Under the pieces are notes generated by a model that was given only the letters and a program-made list of their open reading frames with translations, made no database searches and was not told where the DNA came from. This document shows positions 1 to 9,088 of a stretch of DNA of 64,000 bases, piece by piece. The translations under genes were made by a program, and so were the position numbers. Position 1 is the first letter of the stretch. Every line of letters begins with the position of its first letter. Source of the DNA: Thermosynechococcus sp. NK55a (GTDB lineage Bacteria; Cyanobacteriota; Cyanobacteriia; Thermosynechococcales; Thermosynechococcaceae); assembly GCF_000505665.1 (NCBI RefSeq), contig NC_023033.1, positions 1,471,813 through 1,535,812 on the forward strand, in the 5' to 3' direction.

Positions 1-1029
1 CGGCAAATCGAAACCGCCTACTTCCGCGAAGAGATTCGCCGTGCCCTACTGATGGATGTCGGTGTCATGACCCATCCCAACAACTGCGTGGCCGCCTATG
101 CCCAAGGCTTTGAAAAGTGGCTGAATACGAAACTGTTTTATGGCAACCCCGCCAAAATTGTTATTGACTATGCCTATGCCGTTTCTGGGGTCGTCTTGCC
201 CCAGATCCTCAGTAAGTTTGGCTGCGATGCCGTTGTTCTCAATGCCACCCTCCACCCCACTCCCCTAAATATTCTCGAGCGACAGCGCCTCCTGCGGGAA
301 CTAGGACAGGTGGTGACAGCACTTTCTGCAAGTTTAGGGGTGCAAGTCTCCGCCAATGGCGAACGGTTGACCTTGGTGGACAATGCCGGTCAGGTTTTCA
401 GTGATCAAGAACTCACGGCCTTGATGACCTACTTGACCCTCTTGACCCATCCGGGGGGCACCATCGTGGTGCCGGTCACAACCTCTAGTGCCGTGGAGGC
501 GATCGCCCGCCAGCAGGGAGGGCACATTATCCGCAGTCGTACCAACCCGACTGATCTCATGGAAGCCTGCCAACACCACAGCAGCGTTGTCCTAGGGGGG
601 TCCGCAGAAACCGGTTTCATCTTCCCGCAACTGCATCCGGGATTTGATGCCATGTTTACAATCGCCACCCTGCTCGAACTGCTGGCACTGATTGGTAAGC
701 CCCTCACAGTCATACGCCAAGAACTGCCCCGCGTCCACTACTATCACCGCCCAATTCGCTGTCCTTGGCTTGCCAAGGGGTCATTGATGCGCCACTTAGT
801 GGAAACCCATCCCCGCAACCATTTAAGTCTCATTGATGGCGTCAAAATTGGTGAACCCAATACTGACCATTGGGTACTGATTCTGCCCGATGCCAGTGAG
901 CCACTGGTACACCTCTACGTGAATAGTCCTGATGCCCCTTGGAGTGAGCAGATGCTGCAACGCTATAGCCGCCGCATTGAAGAGTTTGCCCGCTTGGAAC
1001 CTCTCTCAGATGCCACAATAAAGATGTAA
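1..1029 (+). CDS. Mannose-1-phosphate guanylyltransferase/phosphomannomutase fusion, C-terminal part (5' truncated by window)
   Basis: The reading frame is open from base 1 to a TAA at 1027-1029, so the start lies upstream of the window. The visible ~342 residues look like the phosphohexomutase (PGM/PMM) half of the cyanobacterial fusion in which a nucleotidyltransferase precedes a mutase. Supporting stretches are the sugar-binding loop region 'GGSAETGFIFP' followed by 'DAMFTIATLLELLA', and a C-terminal 'ASEPLVHLYV' resembling the 'GTEPLVRVYVE' phosphate-binding motif of domain 4. The catalytic phosphoserine would lie outside the window. Family role: mannose-6-P to mannose-1-P and on to GDP-mannose for polysaccharide and glycan synthesis. 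nblS follows after 46 bp. The fusion is inferred from cyanobacterial relatives; only the mutase end is seen. Confidence 0.8.
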   Translation, partial: RQIETAYFREEIRRALLMDVGVMTHPNNCVAAYAQGFEKWLNTKLFYGNPAKIVIDYAYAVSGVVLPQILSKFGCDAVVLNATLHPTPLNILERQRLLRELGQVVTALSASLGVQVSANGERLTLVDNAGQVFSDQELTALMTYLTLLTHPGGTIVVPVTTSSAVEAIARQQGGHIIRSRTNPTDLMEACQHHSSVVLGGSAETGFIFPQLHPGFDAMFTIATLLELLALIGKPLTVIRQELPRVHYYHRPIRCPWLAKGSLMRHLVETHPRNHLSLIDGVKIGEPNTDHWVLILPDASEPLVHLYVNSPDAPWSEQMLQRYSRRIEEFARLEPLSDATIKM

Positions 1030-1075
1030 CCCAAATCCCGTAGAATCAGGGAAAATTTTTCGTACGTTAGGCACA

Positions 1076-3034
1076 ATGGTGGTTTTGAAAACGGAGAAAA
1101 CCCAAGGGAGCTTGAGCGATAAATTGCGGGGAATTGTCCGTTGGTGGTCAGAATTCAAGATTCAAACCCGCCTCATGGCCACAGCAACCCTCGTGGTCTC
1201 CATCATCATGAGTGGCCTCACCTTCTGGGCGGTGAACACGATTCAAACCAATGCCCACCTCAATGACACCCGCTATGGTCGCGATTTAGGGTTACTCCTA
1301 GCCGCTGATGTGGCGCCCCTTGTGGCCAAAGGGGATACCGCCGCTGTTGCTGAATTTTCCCGCAAATTCTATGAGCGCAGTGCCAGTATTCGCTACATCC
1401 TCTATGCGGATCCCGACGGAGAAATTTACTATGGCCTGCCCTACTCTGCCCCCCAAGTGGAAAGTGCCCTGACGTTGCGCCGCCGTATTCAACTGCCAGA
1501 GACCTACCGTGCTAGCCAAGAACCCCTCGTGCGCCAACACCAAACCCCCAATGGTCTAGTTGCCGATGTCTTTGTTCCCTTAACCTTCAATGGCGAAAAC
1601 TTAGGGGTTGTTGCCCTGGGGATTAACCCAAACCCAACATTCATTGCTTCTGCCAATCTCACGCGGGATCTCACGATCGCTGTCTTTGTCTCCCTCTGGA
1701 TCATGGTGATCTTGGGGGGGGTCTTCAATGCCCTCACCATTACCCAACCCATTAAAGAATTGGTGCAGGGGGTGAAAAACATTGCAGCGGGGAATTTTAA
1801 GCAACGTATTCACCTGCCCTTTGGCGGTGAACTGGGGGAGTTGATCACCAGCTTTAATGACATGGCTGAGCGCCTCGCCTCCTACGAGGCCCAAAACATT
1901 GAAGAACTCCAAGCCGAGAAAGCCAAACTGGATACCTTGGTGTCCACGATTGCAGATGGAGCAATTCTGTTAGATACCGACATGCGGATTATTCTTGTCA
2001 ACCCCACAGCGCAGCGTCTTTTCAATTGGGAGGGGATGAACGTCATTGGCCAAAATGCCCTGGACTGCTTTCCAGCACCGGTGTGCGAAAAACTCACCTG
2101 TCCCCTTTACAAGGCCTCTCGCGGAGAGTCAGAAGGGGGAGAATTTCGGGTGACGCTGCAAGAACCTAGCTCGCGATCAGTACGGATTCTGCTGACAACG
2201 GTTATGGATGTGCAGCGGGAAAAGCCCAAAGGCATTGCGATTACGATTCAGGACATTACCCGGGAAGTGGAACTCAACGAAGCCAAAGCGCAATTGATTA
2301 GCAATGTTTCCCATGAGTTGCGGACACCTCTATTCAATATCAAATCAATCATCGAAACGATTCAAGAGTACGGCAGCAGCCTCAGCGAAAAAGAGCAACA
2401 GGAATTCCTAGAAACCGCTAACCACGAGACCGATCGCCTGACTCGCCTTGTCAATGATTTTCTCGATATTTCCCGCCTCGAATCGGGTCGCCCCTATCAG
2501 TTTGGCTCCGTACAGATGGCGCAGGTGATTGATCAGATCATGCGCACCTACCAACTCAATGCGGCCAATAAGTCCATTACCCTAACTGCCGAGGTGGAAA
2601 ACCCCCTGCCACCGGTTTGGGGCAACTACGATCTGCTCATTGGTGCGCTCACTAACTTGGTGGGCAATGCTTTGAAATTTACACCCGAAAATGGACGGGT
2701 AACGATTCGTGCCTATGTCTGGCATCCCCCCAGCGATCCAGAGCAGGAACGGGTCCGCATTGAAGTGGCGGACACGGGTATGGGGATTGCCCCAGAGGAT
2801 CAGCCCCGTGTTTTTGAACGCTTTTTCCGCGTCGAGAATCGCGTGCATACCCTAGAGGGGACGGGTCTGGGGTTGGCCATTGTCCAAGATATTATCCACA
2901 AGCACAATACGCAAATTCATTTAGTTAGTGAATTGGGGGTCGGTAGTACCTTTTGGTTTGATTTGGCCATTGATGAATCCGCCCTCATTGATAACCCTCA
3001 TGGCACCGCTGAAACGGCGCTGCCCCCCGCTTAA
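1076..3034 (+). CDS. nblS: Membrane sensor histidine kinase NblS/Hik33 (DspA) type
   Basis: A 652-residue hybrid-free sensor kinase. There is a transmembrane helix near residues 34-56, a periplasmic segment, a second helix near 199-222, HAMP (about 223-275), a PAS domain (about 290-400), HisKA with the phospho-acceptor His413 in 'SHELRTP', then a HATPase domain with N box near 526 ('NLVGNALKF'), G1 'DTGMGI' near 565 and G2 'GTGLGLAI' near 595. The architecture, length and the sequence around the H box match the conserved cyanobacterial kinase NblS/Hik33/DspA (plastid Ycf26), which acts with RpaB on high-light, cold, osmotic and nutrient-stress genes, including hli genes. An hli gene lies at 14.1 kb. 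The ATG at 1076 gives the family's usual length. Confidence 0.9.
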   Translation: MVVLKTEKTQGSLSDKLRGIVRWWSEFKIQTRLMATATLVVSIIMSGLTFWAVNTIQTNAHLNDTRYGRDLGLLLAADVAPLVAKGDTAAVAEFSRKFYERSASIRYILYADPDGEIYYGLPYSAPQVESALTLRRRIQLPETYRASQEPLVRQHQTPNGLVADVFVPLTFNGENLGVVALGINPNPTFIASANLTRDLTIAVFVSLWIMVILGGVFNALTITQPIKELVQGVKNIAAGNFKQRIHLPFGGELGELITSFNDMAERLASYEAQNIEELQAEKAKLDTLVSTIADGAILLDTDMRIILVNPTAQRLFNWEGMNVIGQNALDCFPAPVCEKLTCPLYKASRGESEGGEFRVTLQEPSSRSVRILLTTVMDVQREKPKGIAITIQDITREVELNEAKAQLISNVSHELRTPLFNIKSIIETIQEYGSSLSEKEQQEFLETANHETDRLTRLVNDFLDISRLESGRPYQFGSVQMAQVIDQIMRTYQLNAANKSITLTAEVENPLPPVWGNYDLLIGALTNLVGNALKFTPENGRVTIRAYVWHPPSDPEQERVRIEVADTGMGIAPEDQPRVFERFFRVENRVHTLEGTGLGLAIVQDIIHKHNTQIHLVSELGVGSTFWFDLAIDESALIDNPHGTAETALPPA

Positions 3035-3221
3035 AACGGGTAGATGGGAGCGATGCCCCCTTGCCAGTAACAACAAATCATCCGCTAAAATCTGAAGGCA
3101 AGAATCCATCACTCCTCACGCCAATGGCTGCTTGGGCTGGGCCCTGAGGAAAAAAATACAGGTTTTTGCATTTATTTTCATCTCAATCTAAAACTCGCTA
3201 TTAAACATTGGAGTTGAGGAA

Positions 3222-4945
3222 GTGAAAACAAACTCGTTTACACCCGTTGCGATTCTATCTATTTTCAGCAGTACGGGGGTGGTGTTGCCTGCTTTAGGAA
3301 TTCCGATTATCGCTCCCACCCAACAGGATATTCAGCCAGCCCTACCGGCTCCACCCCCTCTACCACCCACCTCACCGCCAGTTCTTGAACCGCCCCCCTC
3401 ACTCCCTAGTCCACCCCCCGAGTCAGAAAATGTTTTAATACCTGTACGAAAAATTATTGTTGAAGGCAGCACCATCTTTGGGCCGGCAGTATTTGATCCA
3501 ATTATCAAGCCCATCGAAGGGCGGCAGGTGACCCTCGCAGAGTTACAGGGAGCCGCCGATGCCATTACAAAACTCTATCTAGAGGGGGGCTATTTGACTT
3601 CTCGCGCCGTTTTGAAGGAGCAGGTGGCACGGGATGGGGTCATCACGATTCAAGTTCTTGAAGGCCGCCTAGAGGACATTCGTATTGAAGGCAATAAAGG
3701 AATTGTCCAGCGCTATATTCGCAGCCGTATTGCCCTTGGTGCAGGCGTGCCCCTCAATTCCAATCGCCTTGAAGAGCAGTTGCGTCTGTTGCGAACAGAT
3801 CCGCTTTTTGCCAATCTTTCTGCGAGTTTGCGACCCGGCACGACACCCCAGGAGAGTATTTTGGTGGTACGGGTGGTACCTGCCCGCTGGCTGAATGCTG
3901 CTTTTGGTCTGGATAACAATACGCCGCCAGCGATCGCCCCGAATCGGACCACGGCCTTTTTGGGATACAACAACCTCAGTGGGCGCGGCGATAGTGTCTA
4001 TGGCTCCTACGGCATCGGTAACAATCTAGGCACGTTTGATTGGGGAGCATCCAACACCGTGGAGTTTGGCTACAGCCTCCCCCTCAATGCCATGAATGGC
4101 ACACTCACCATTCGCACCCTGCAAGCGGACAGCGAAATTACCCGCCCCCCGCCCTTGCGGCCCTTAATATTCGCAGTGAATCTTCGATTTACCAAGCCAG
4201 TTTTCGCCAACCAGTGATTCGCAATATCCGCGAGGAACTGGCCTTTGGCATTGGCTTCTTGATGCAGTCCGGGCAAACCTTTGTAGCGGGAATACCAGCC
4301 CCCATTTCCGCTGGAGCTGATGCTTCTGGCTACAGTGCTTCCCGTGTGCTAGAACTCACCCAAGAATATATTCGCCGCGACCCCCAAGGGGCATGGGTCT
4401 TTCGCTCGCAGTTTAACGTTGGCCTGCCCATTTTGGGGGCAACAGAAAATCCAAGTCCGCTACCGGATGGCACCTTTTTTAGCTGGCTAGGACAGGGGCT
4501 GCGGGTACAACGCCTTTGGGCAGACAATCTCTTGATTTTACGCACCGATGTTCAACTCAGTCCCAATAGCCTGCTCCCCTTTCACCAATTTGTGATTGGT
4601 GGGCCGCTGTCGGTGCGCGGTTACTCAACCAATGCGCTCTCTGGGGATAATGGCCTGCGGTTTTCTGGAGAAGCCCGCTTCCCAGTGCTGCGGACTGCCA
4701 ATCGTCGCCCGATTATTTCCCTTGGGCCGCTGTTTGATCTGGGGGTAGTCTGGAACAATAGCCGCAATCCAGCAGGTCCCGTTGCTAACGATGTCATTGC
4801 CGGTCTAGGTTTGGGGCTCTTGGTGCAACCGACGCGCAACCTCGATCTTCAGTTTCAATATGCAGCACCATTAATTGATCTGCCGGGTCAAACCCGTAGT
4901 TTGCAGTCCGATGGCATTTACTTTTCCTTGACGGTGCGTCCCTAG
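3222..4945 (+). pseudogene. TpsB/ShlB-type POTRA outer-membrane beta-barrel protein, split by a -1 frameshift at 4145-4151
   Basis: The upstream frame starts at GTG 3222 (preceded by GTTGAGGA). It encodes a signal-like N-terminus, a proline-rich linker (about residues 40-70), a POTRA domain beginning 'VRKIIVEGSTIF', and the start of a barrel, then runs off-frame to a stop at 4217. The barrel resumes in the -1 frame from about 4151 ('ALAALNIRSES') to the TAG at 4945 and carries the family L6 signature 'GGPLSVRGY' and a C-terminal aromatic beta strand. Restoring one C in the C6 run at 4145-4150 would give one protein of about 574 residues, normal for two-partner-secretion transporters. The heptamer C-CCC-CCG also fits a formal -1 slippery site, so loss of function is not certain. 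A sequencing or assembly indel is also possible. No TpsA-like substrate gene is adjacent. Confidence 0.8.
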
Positions 4946-5742
4946 GGCGTATCGAGGGCGGTGCGGAGTGACTGACAAAACTCAGCAACAGCGGCAACCC
5001 CCTGATCCGGTTCTGCCAGACGTTTAACAAAGGCACTGCCGACAATGGCGGCATCGGCACCCCAATCACGTACCTGGCGGGCATGCTCTGGACTGGCAAT
5101 GCCAAACCCGACACCAATGGGCTTGGGGGTGATCTGCCGTAGGGTGCGCAAGAGTTCCTGAACACGGCTGGCCATTTCTTGACGCATGCCAGTGACGCCA
5201 GTGGTGCTGACAAGGTAAATAAATCCCTGAGAAGCGGTGGCGATCGCCTGCATCCGTTCAGGGGATGTGGTGGGCGCAATCAGCAGTGTCAATTCCAAGC
5301 CCAAATTGGCTGTCTGTGCGAGAACTGGTTCTGCTTCCTCAAGGGGCAAATCAGGAATCACTAACCCCTTGATCCCGGCTTGGGCAACCGCTTTGAGAAA
5401 TGAAGAGACCCCCCGATGGTAGATGGGATTGTAGTAGGTAAAGAGAATGAGCGGCGCCCTCAGTTGCTGGTGCAAGTCCGTTGTCATTTCTAAGACTGCC
5501 TCAAGGCAGGTTCCCCGCTGCAGAGCGCGGGTGGCGGCTGCCTGAATGACTGGACCATCGGCCAAGGGATCCGAATAGGGCATCCCCAGTTCAATCAGAT
5601 CTGCGCCGTGGTCATCTAGGGCCTTGAGGGCAGCAACTGTAGTTTCTAAATCCGGGTCTCCGGCGGTCAAAAAGGGAATGAGGGCACAGCGCTGGCGAGC
5701 ACGACATTGCTCAAAGCGTTCAGAAATTTTAGGCACAGTCAC
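4942..5742 (-). CDS. trpA: Tryptophan synthase alpha subunit
   Basis: A 266-residue TIM-barrel protein of standard TrpA length that cleaves indole-3-glycerol phosphate to indole and glyceraldehyde-3-P, with indole passed to TrpB. It contains the family signature '[16 protein letters not shown]', which holds the catalytic Glu and Asp, and the phosphate-binding region '[15 protein letters not shown]'. The start is GTG at 5742. Its stop overlaps the stop of the convergent outer-membrane gene by four bases. No other trp gene is adjacent, as is usual for scattered trp genes in cyanobacteria. Confidence 0.95.
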   Translation of the reverse strand: MTVPKISERFEQCRARQRCALIPFLTAGDPDLETTVAALKALDDHGADLIELGMPYSDPLADGPVIQAAATRALQRGTCLEAVLEMTTDLHQQLRAPLILFTYYNPIYHRGVSSFLKAVAQAGIKGLVIPDLPLEEAEPVLAQTANLGLELTLLIAPTTSPERMQAIATASQGFIYLVSTTGVTGMRQEMASRVQELLRTLRQITPKPIGVGFGIASPEHARQVRDWGADAAIVGSAFVKRLAEPDQGVAAVAEFCQSLRTALDTP

Positions 5743-5849
5743 GGGCAGTTGCTCTCAAAGATGCATAATAATTGTGCCAGATTAGATACAGCCCTTCTCT
5801 AGAATATGAGATACCTATAGTGGCAGGTGGCAGTGAGGGTCATCTAAGC

Positions 5850-7112
5850 GTGCGTTGGTGGCGTTTTCTCCCCTTTGGCGATCGCCTACGGGCCAGCGAG
5901 GCAGTTGGCAGTCTGCAGCAGTGGACGCTGGAGGCGCGGTTGCTCCACTGGTTGACCCTGGTGTGGATTGGCCTTGGTTTGGTTGTTCTCTTTTCCGCTA
6001 GTTTTCCCGTGGGCCTAGCTGAAACAGGGAATGGGCTGTACTATTTTACGCGCCAGTTGCTGTGGCTTGCCCTTGGCTGGGCAGGGTTTCAACTGTTTCT
6101 GCGGCTGCCCTTGCGGCGATCGCTCCAGATGGCTATTCCGGGCTTTTTTGTTTTGCTACTCATCTGGGCAACGCGATTACCAGGGGTTGGGACAACGGTG
6201 ATGGGCGCCACCCGCTGGATTAGTATTGGCCCCTTTCAACTCCAGCCCTCGGAGATGATGAAGCCTTTTTTAGTCCTGCAAGCTGCTTGGGTGTTTAGCT
6301 GTTGGCGGCGGCTGCACCTGAAGGCGCGCTGTTTTTGGTTAACGGCCTTTGCCCTGACGCTCTTGGGGATTTTAATTCAACCGAACCTCAGTACCACCGC
6401 CCTCTGTGGCATTACGTTGTGGCTGATTGCTCTCGGTGCAGGTTTACCTTTGACCCCCCTGTTGTTAACGGCCATGAGTGGCTTGAGCTTAGCAGTTCTC
6501 AGCATCAGCATTAATGATTACCAACGGCGGCGAGTCATGTCCTTCCTGAACCCTTGGGCGGATGCGATGGGGGATGGCTACCAGCTAGTACAGAGTCTAT
6601 TGGCGGTTGCCTCAGGGGGCGTTTTGGGTACCGGGTATGGCTTTTCCCAGCAGAAGCTCTCCTACTTACCGATTCAGCACACCGACTTTATTTTTGCGGT
6701 TTATGCGGAAGAAACAGGGTTGGTGGGCTGTCTGTTGCTGTTGGCGCTATTGGTGGCCTACGGTTGGCTGGGAATGCGAGTGGTGAATCGGGCGCGGGAT
6801 TCCCTGATCCAGCTCACTGCCTTGGGGGCAACGGTGATGATGCTCCTCCAAGCCCTGATTAATATCAGTGTAGCCATTGGTCTGTTGCCGACAACGGGAC
6901 TGCCCTTCCCGCTCTTTAGCTACGGGGGTAGCTCCATTATGGCCAGTCTGGCGATCGCTGGCCTGTTGATTCGCTGTGCCCGTGAAGGGCAGCAGGCAGA
7001 GGTGATTGCCTTCCCTGGTGTGACAAAAGCTCACTCCAGAACTTCCAGAAGCACCCGCCGCCGTGCTGCTCCCGTGGTACCCCTGCGTCCCGAAGGAATC
7101 AATAAACCCTAG
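5850..7112 (+). CDS. ftsW: FtsW/RodA/SpoVE family (SEDS) peptidoglycan glycosyltransferase
   Basis: A polytopic membrane protein with about ten hydrophobic helices and SEDS-family motifs, including 'GLPFPLFSYGGSS' near the C-terminus and 'QPSEMMKPF' in the first half. Family role: polymerisation of lipid II at the septum with a partner class B PBP; the N-terminus 'ARLLHWLTLVWIGLG' resembles cyanobacterial FtsW. The frame is open from an ATG at 5772. I prefer the GTG at 5850 because homologues have a short N-terminus and GAGGG lies about 10 bp upstream; GTG 5820 is another option. That gives 420 residues with a basic C-terminal tail. The stop overlaps the convergent phoX stop. Confidence 0.85.
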   Translation: MRWWRFLPFGDRLRASEAVGSLQQWTLEARLLHWLTLVWIGLGLVVLFSASFPVGLAETGNGLYYFTRQLLWLALGWAGFQLFLRLPLRRSLQMAIPGFFVLLLIWATRLPGVGTTVMGATRWISIGPFQLQPSEMMKPFLVLQAAWVFSCWRRLHLKARCFWLTAFALTLLGILIQPNLSTTALCGITLWLIALGAGLPLTPLLLTAMSGLSLAVLSISINDYQRRRVMSFLNPWADAMGDGYQLVQSLLAVASGGVLGTGYGFSQQKLSYLPIQHTDFIFAVYAEETGLVGCLLLLALLVAYGWLGMRVVNRARDSLIQLTALGATVMMLLQALINISVAIGLLPTTGLPFPLFSYGGSSIMASLAIAGLLIRCAREGQQAEVIAFPGVTKAHSRTSRSTRRRAAPVVPLRPEGINKP

Positions 7113-8989
7113 GCTGACACTTCACGGCCATCTTGACGCCACACGGCAATGACCGAAGGCCGGGGTACGACGACTTGGTCACCATAGGGCCAGCGGGTTG
7201 GTAGATCAGCAGTGGATTTTGCCCCTTCCCCCGGATGTTGAATGGCACAGAAGAAGGTTTTGTAGTCACTGCTAAACTCTGGCCCACAAACTTCACAGCC
7301 AGGCACAGCCGAGAGAAACATCTTCAGTTCGCGGCGGCCGGGGCTGAGGACATAAATGCCATCATTTTTGCCGAGGCGACTTGATGCCTCGTTGCCATCC
7401 GTAGCAATCCAGACATTGCCAGCGCGGTCAAAAGCAAAATTGTCGGGTGCGGAGATGGCAGGCACCTTAGCGTTGGTGGGTCGGCCATAAAGCACTAACT
7501 GGCGGCCTTTCTCTGGGGCGGTGGGGTCACCGCAGAGCAAGGGCAACGTCCATCGGAACTGCAAGGCAGCCGGATTATTTCCCTGCTCAACGATCTCAAT
7601 TACATGGCCCATTACGTTTTCGGGGCGAGGATTGGCGCGATCGCTGTCCTTACGCTTTTCGTTGTATGTCAAGGCAAGCCAGACACTTTTAGTGACAGGA
7701 TTCCACTCAAAATCTTCTGGCCGATCCATTTTTGTTGCCCCAAGGGCATCGGCTGCCCCCCGTGTATTGATAAAGCACAGCGCCGGATCCTTTTGAAAGA
7801 TATCAGGCAAACTGGGATTCGGCATAATTTTGTTATCGCTGACACGGGCAATTAGGCGCCATTCACCCGTCAGATCGTCGTTAAACCGCGCAACGTAGAG
7901 GTCGCCTTCATCCAACAGGTTCAAGTTGGCGGCACGGTTGTTGGCTCGGTACTTGCCCTTGGTAATGAATTTATACGCATACTCAAAGCGTTCATCATCC
8001 CCCATGTAGACCACGACCCGTCCATCGGGGGCAATGACGGTTGTTGCAGCCTCATGGCGAAAGCGCCCTAAAGCCGTGCGTTTGATGGGCAAGCCATTGG
8101 GATTGAGGGGATCCACTTCCACGACCCAGCCAAAGCGAAAAGCCTCATTGGGTTCCTTTTCAAGGTTGAAACGGTCTTCGTAGAAGTAAAAACCATAGCG
8201 ATCGGCCCGCTGACTGGGAAGGCCATAGCGCCCGTGCAAGGTCTTCACTCGCTCTGTGAGGTTGCGATCGCTCCCCCCAAAATAGCTATGAAAATTTTCC
8301 TCACAGGTCAAGACTGTACCCCAAGGGGTTTTGCCCGCTGCGCAGTTATTGAGGGTGCCGTTGACGCGCCTGCCCGTGGGATCAGCGGCCGTTTTCAGTA
8401 GGGGGTGCCCTTTGGCAGGGCCAGAAATTTCACAGGGGGTTGACCCCGTAATCCGATAGTTTTGGGGAGAGGCTTTGACATACCGCCAGCCACCATTGGC
8501 GTTTTGGCTAATCTCAACAATTGAAAGGCCATGGGCTTCCCGCTGGAGTGCTGCTTGCCATTGACTCGGGCGATCGCCCCCCCTTTCAAACATCAGTTCA
8601 GGGTTCGTGTACTCATGGTTAACCACGAGCAGATGTTTGCCGTTGGGTGTCCTCTGGTACCCCACAAAATCACAGTTGTAGCCAAAGCAGTACCGTTGCC
8701 GCCGCACATCTGCTTCCGTAACTGTTTGATGAATGCGGTTCCAGTTTAGGTTTTCGCCCCCATCGAGGGCATCCCCCCAGCGAATGACCACGCCATGATC
8801 AAAGCCCGCCGGCAAGGTGATTTTGTCGTCTGTGTTAGGGTAAATCGTTGAAAATTCTAGGGAGGTTGCAGCCGCACCGACTTTAGGTAAGGTTGCAAGG
8901 GTCAAACCGGCAGCGCCAAAGAGGGCTGTTTTCAAAACAGCACGTCGGCTTAAGGCACGGGATAATAGATCACCAAAATACTCGCCCAT
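7109..8989 (-). CDS. phoX: PhoX-family (DUF839) alkaline phosphatase, Tat-exported
   Basis: A 626-residue protein beginning with a twin-arginine signal ('LSRRAVLKTALFGAAG', Arg15-Arg16, hydrophobic stretch, Ala-rich cleavage region near 40). The mature part has the features of the DUF839/PhoX family: 'NHEYTNPELMF', 'CAAGKTPWGTVLTCEENFH', 'VYMGDDERFEYAYKF' and 'MDRPEDFEW'. PhoX enzymes are Fe/Ca-dependent phosphomonoesterases that release phosphate in the periplasm. The upstream gap (8990-9088) holds CTTAACCT repeats typical of cyanobacterial Pho boxes (see separate entry), which supports a role in phosphate starvation. Family assignment is firm; substrate range is inferred. Confidence 0.87.
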   Translation of the reverse strand: MGEYFGDLLSRALSRRAVLKTALFGAAGLTLATLPKVGAAATSLEFSTIYPNTDDKITLPAGFDHGVVIRWGDALDGGENLNWNRIHQTVTEADVRRQRYCFGYNCDFVGYQRTPNGKHLLVVNHEYTNPELMFERGGDRPSQWQAALQREAHGLSIVEISQNANGGWRYVKASPQNYRITGSTPCEISGPAKGHPLLKTAADPTGRRVNGTLNNCAAGKTPWGTVLTCEENFHSYFGGSDRNLTERVKTLHGRYGLPSQRADRYGFYFYEDRFNLEKEPNEAFRFGWVVEVDPLNPNGLPIKRTALGRFRHEAATTVIAPDGRVVVYMGDDERFEYAYKFITKGKYRANNRAANLNLLDEGDLYVARFNDDLTGEWRLIARVSDNKIMPNPSLPDIFQKDPALCFINTRGAADALGATKMDRPEDFEWNPVTKSVWLALTYNEKRKDSDRANPRPENVMGHVIEIVEQGNNPAALQFRWTLPLLCGDPTAPEKGRQLVLYGRPTNAKVPAISAPDNFAFDRAGNVWIATDGNEASSRLGKNDGIYVLSPGRRELKMFLSAVPGCEVCGPEFSSDYKTFFCAIQHPGEGAKSTADLPTRWPYGDQVVVPRPSVIAVWRQDGREVSA

Positions 8990-9029
8990 AGTTAGCTAAG
9001 AATTCCCTTACTTTAGGTCACCATTGCAT

Positions 9030-9073
9030 AGGTTAAGGAAACCCGAGGGCAATGAGGTTAAGTTGAGCCTAAG
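9030..9073 (-). promoter_or_regulatory. Pho-box-like repeats upstream of phoX
   Basis: Read on the minus strand, there are two perfect CTTAACCT octamers (plus coordinates 9055-9062 and 9030-9037) and a degenerate CTTAGGCT at 9066-9073. The outer pair CTTAGGCT-CAA-CTTAACCT has the 8+3 bp (11-bp) period of the cyanobacterial SphR/PhoB box; the second perfect copy is 25 bp further on. The nearest repeat is about 40 bp before the phoX ATG. This fits PhoR/SphR-type control. The irregular third spacing is the weak point. Confidence 0.55.
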
Positions 9074-9088
9074 AAACGGGAAAAAGTC

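Noticed and set aside
3105-3160. Possible Yfr1-like small RNA (contains ACTCCTCAC)
   Set aside because: Yfr1 needs two flanking stems around the unpaired core; only a loose pairing of CTCCTCA with TGAGGA is seen, with no terminator T run.
4794-5279. A 161-residue minus-strand ORF overlapping trpA and the barrel gene
   Set aside because: It lies in another frame of well-identified genes and has Pro/Ser-rich composition typical of a shadow ORF.
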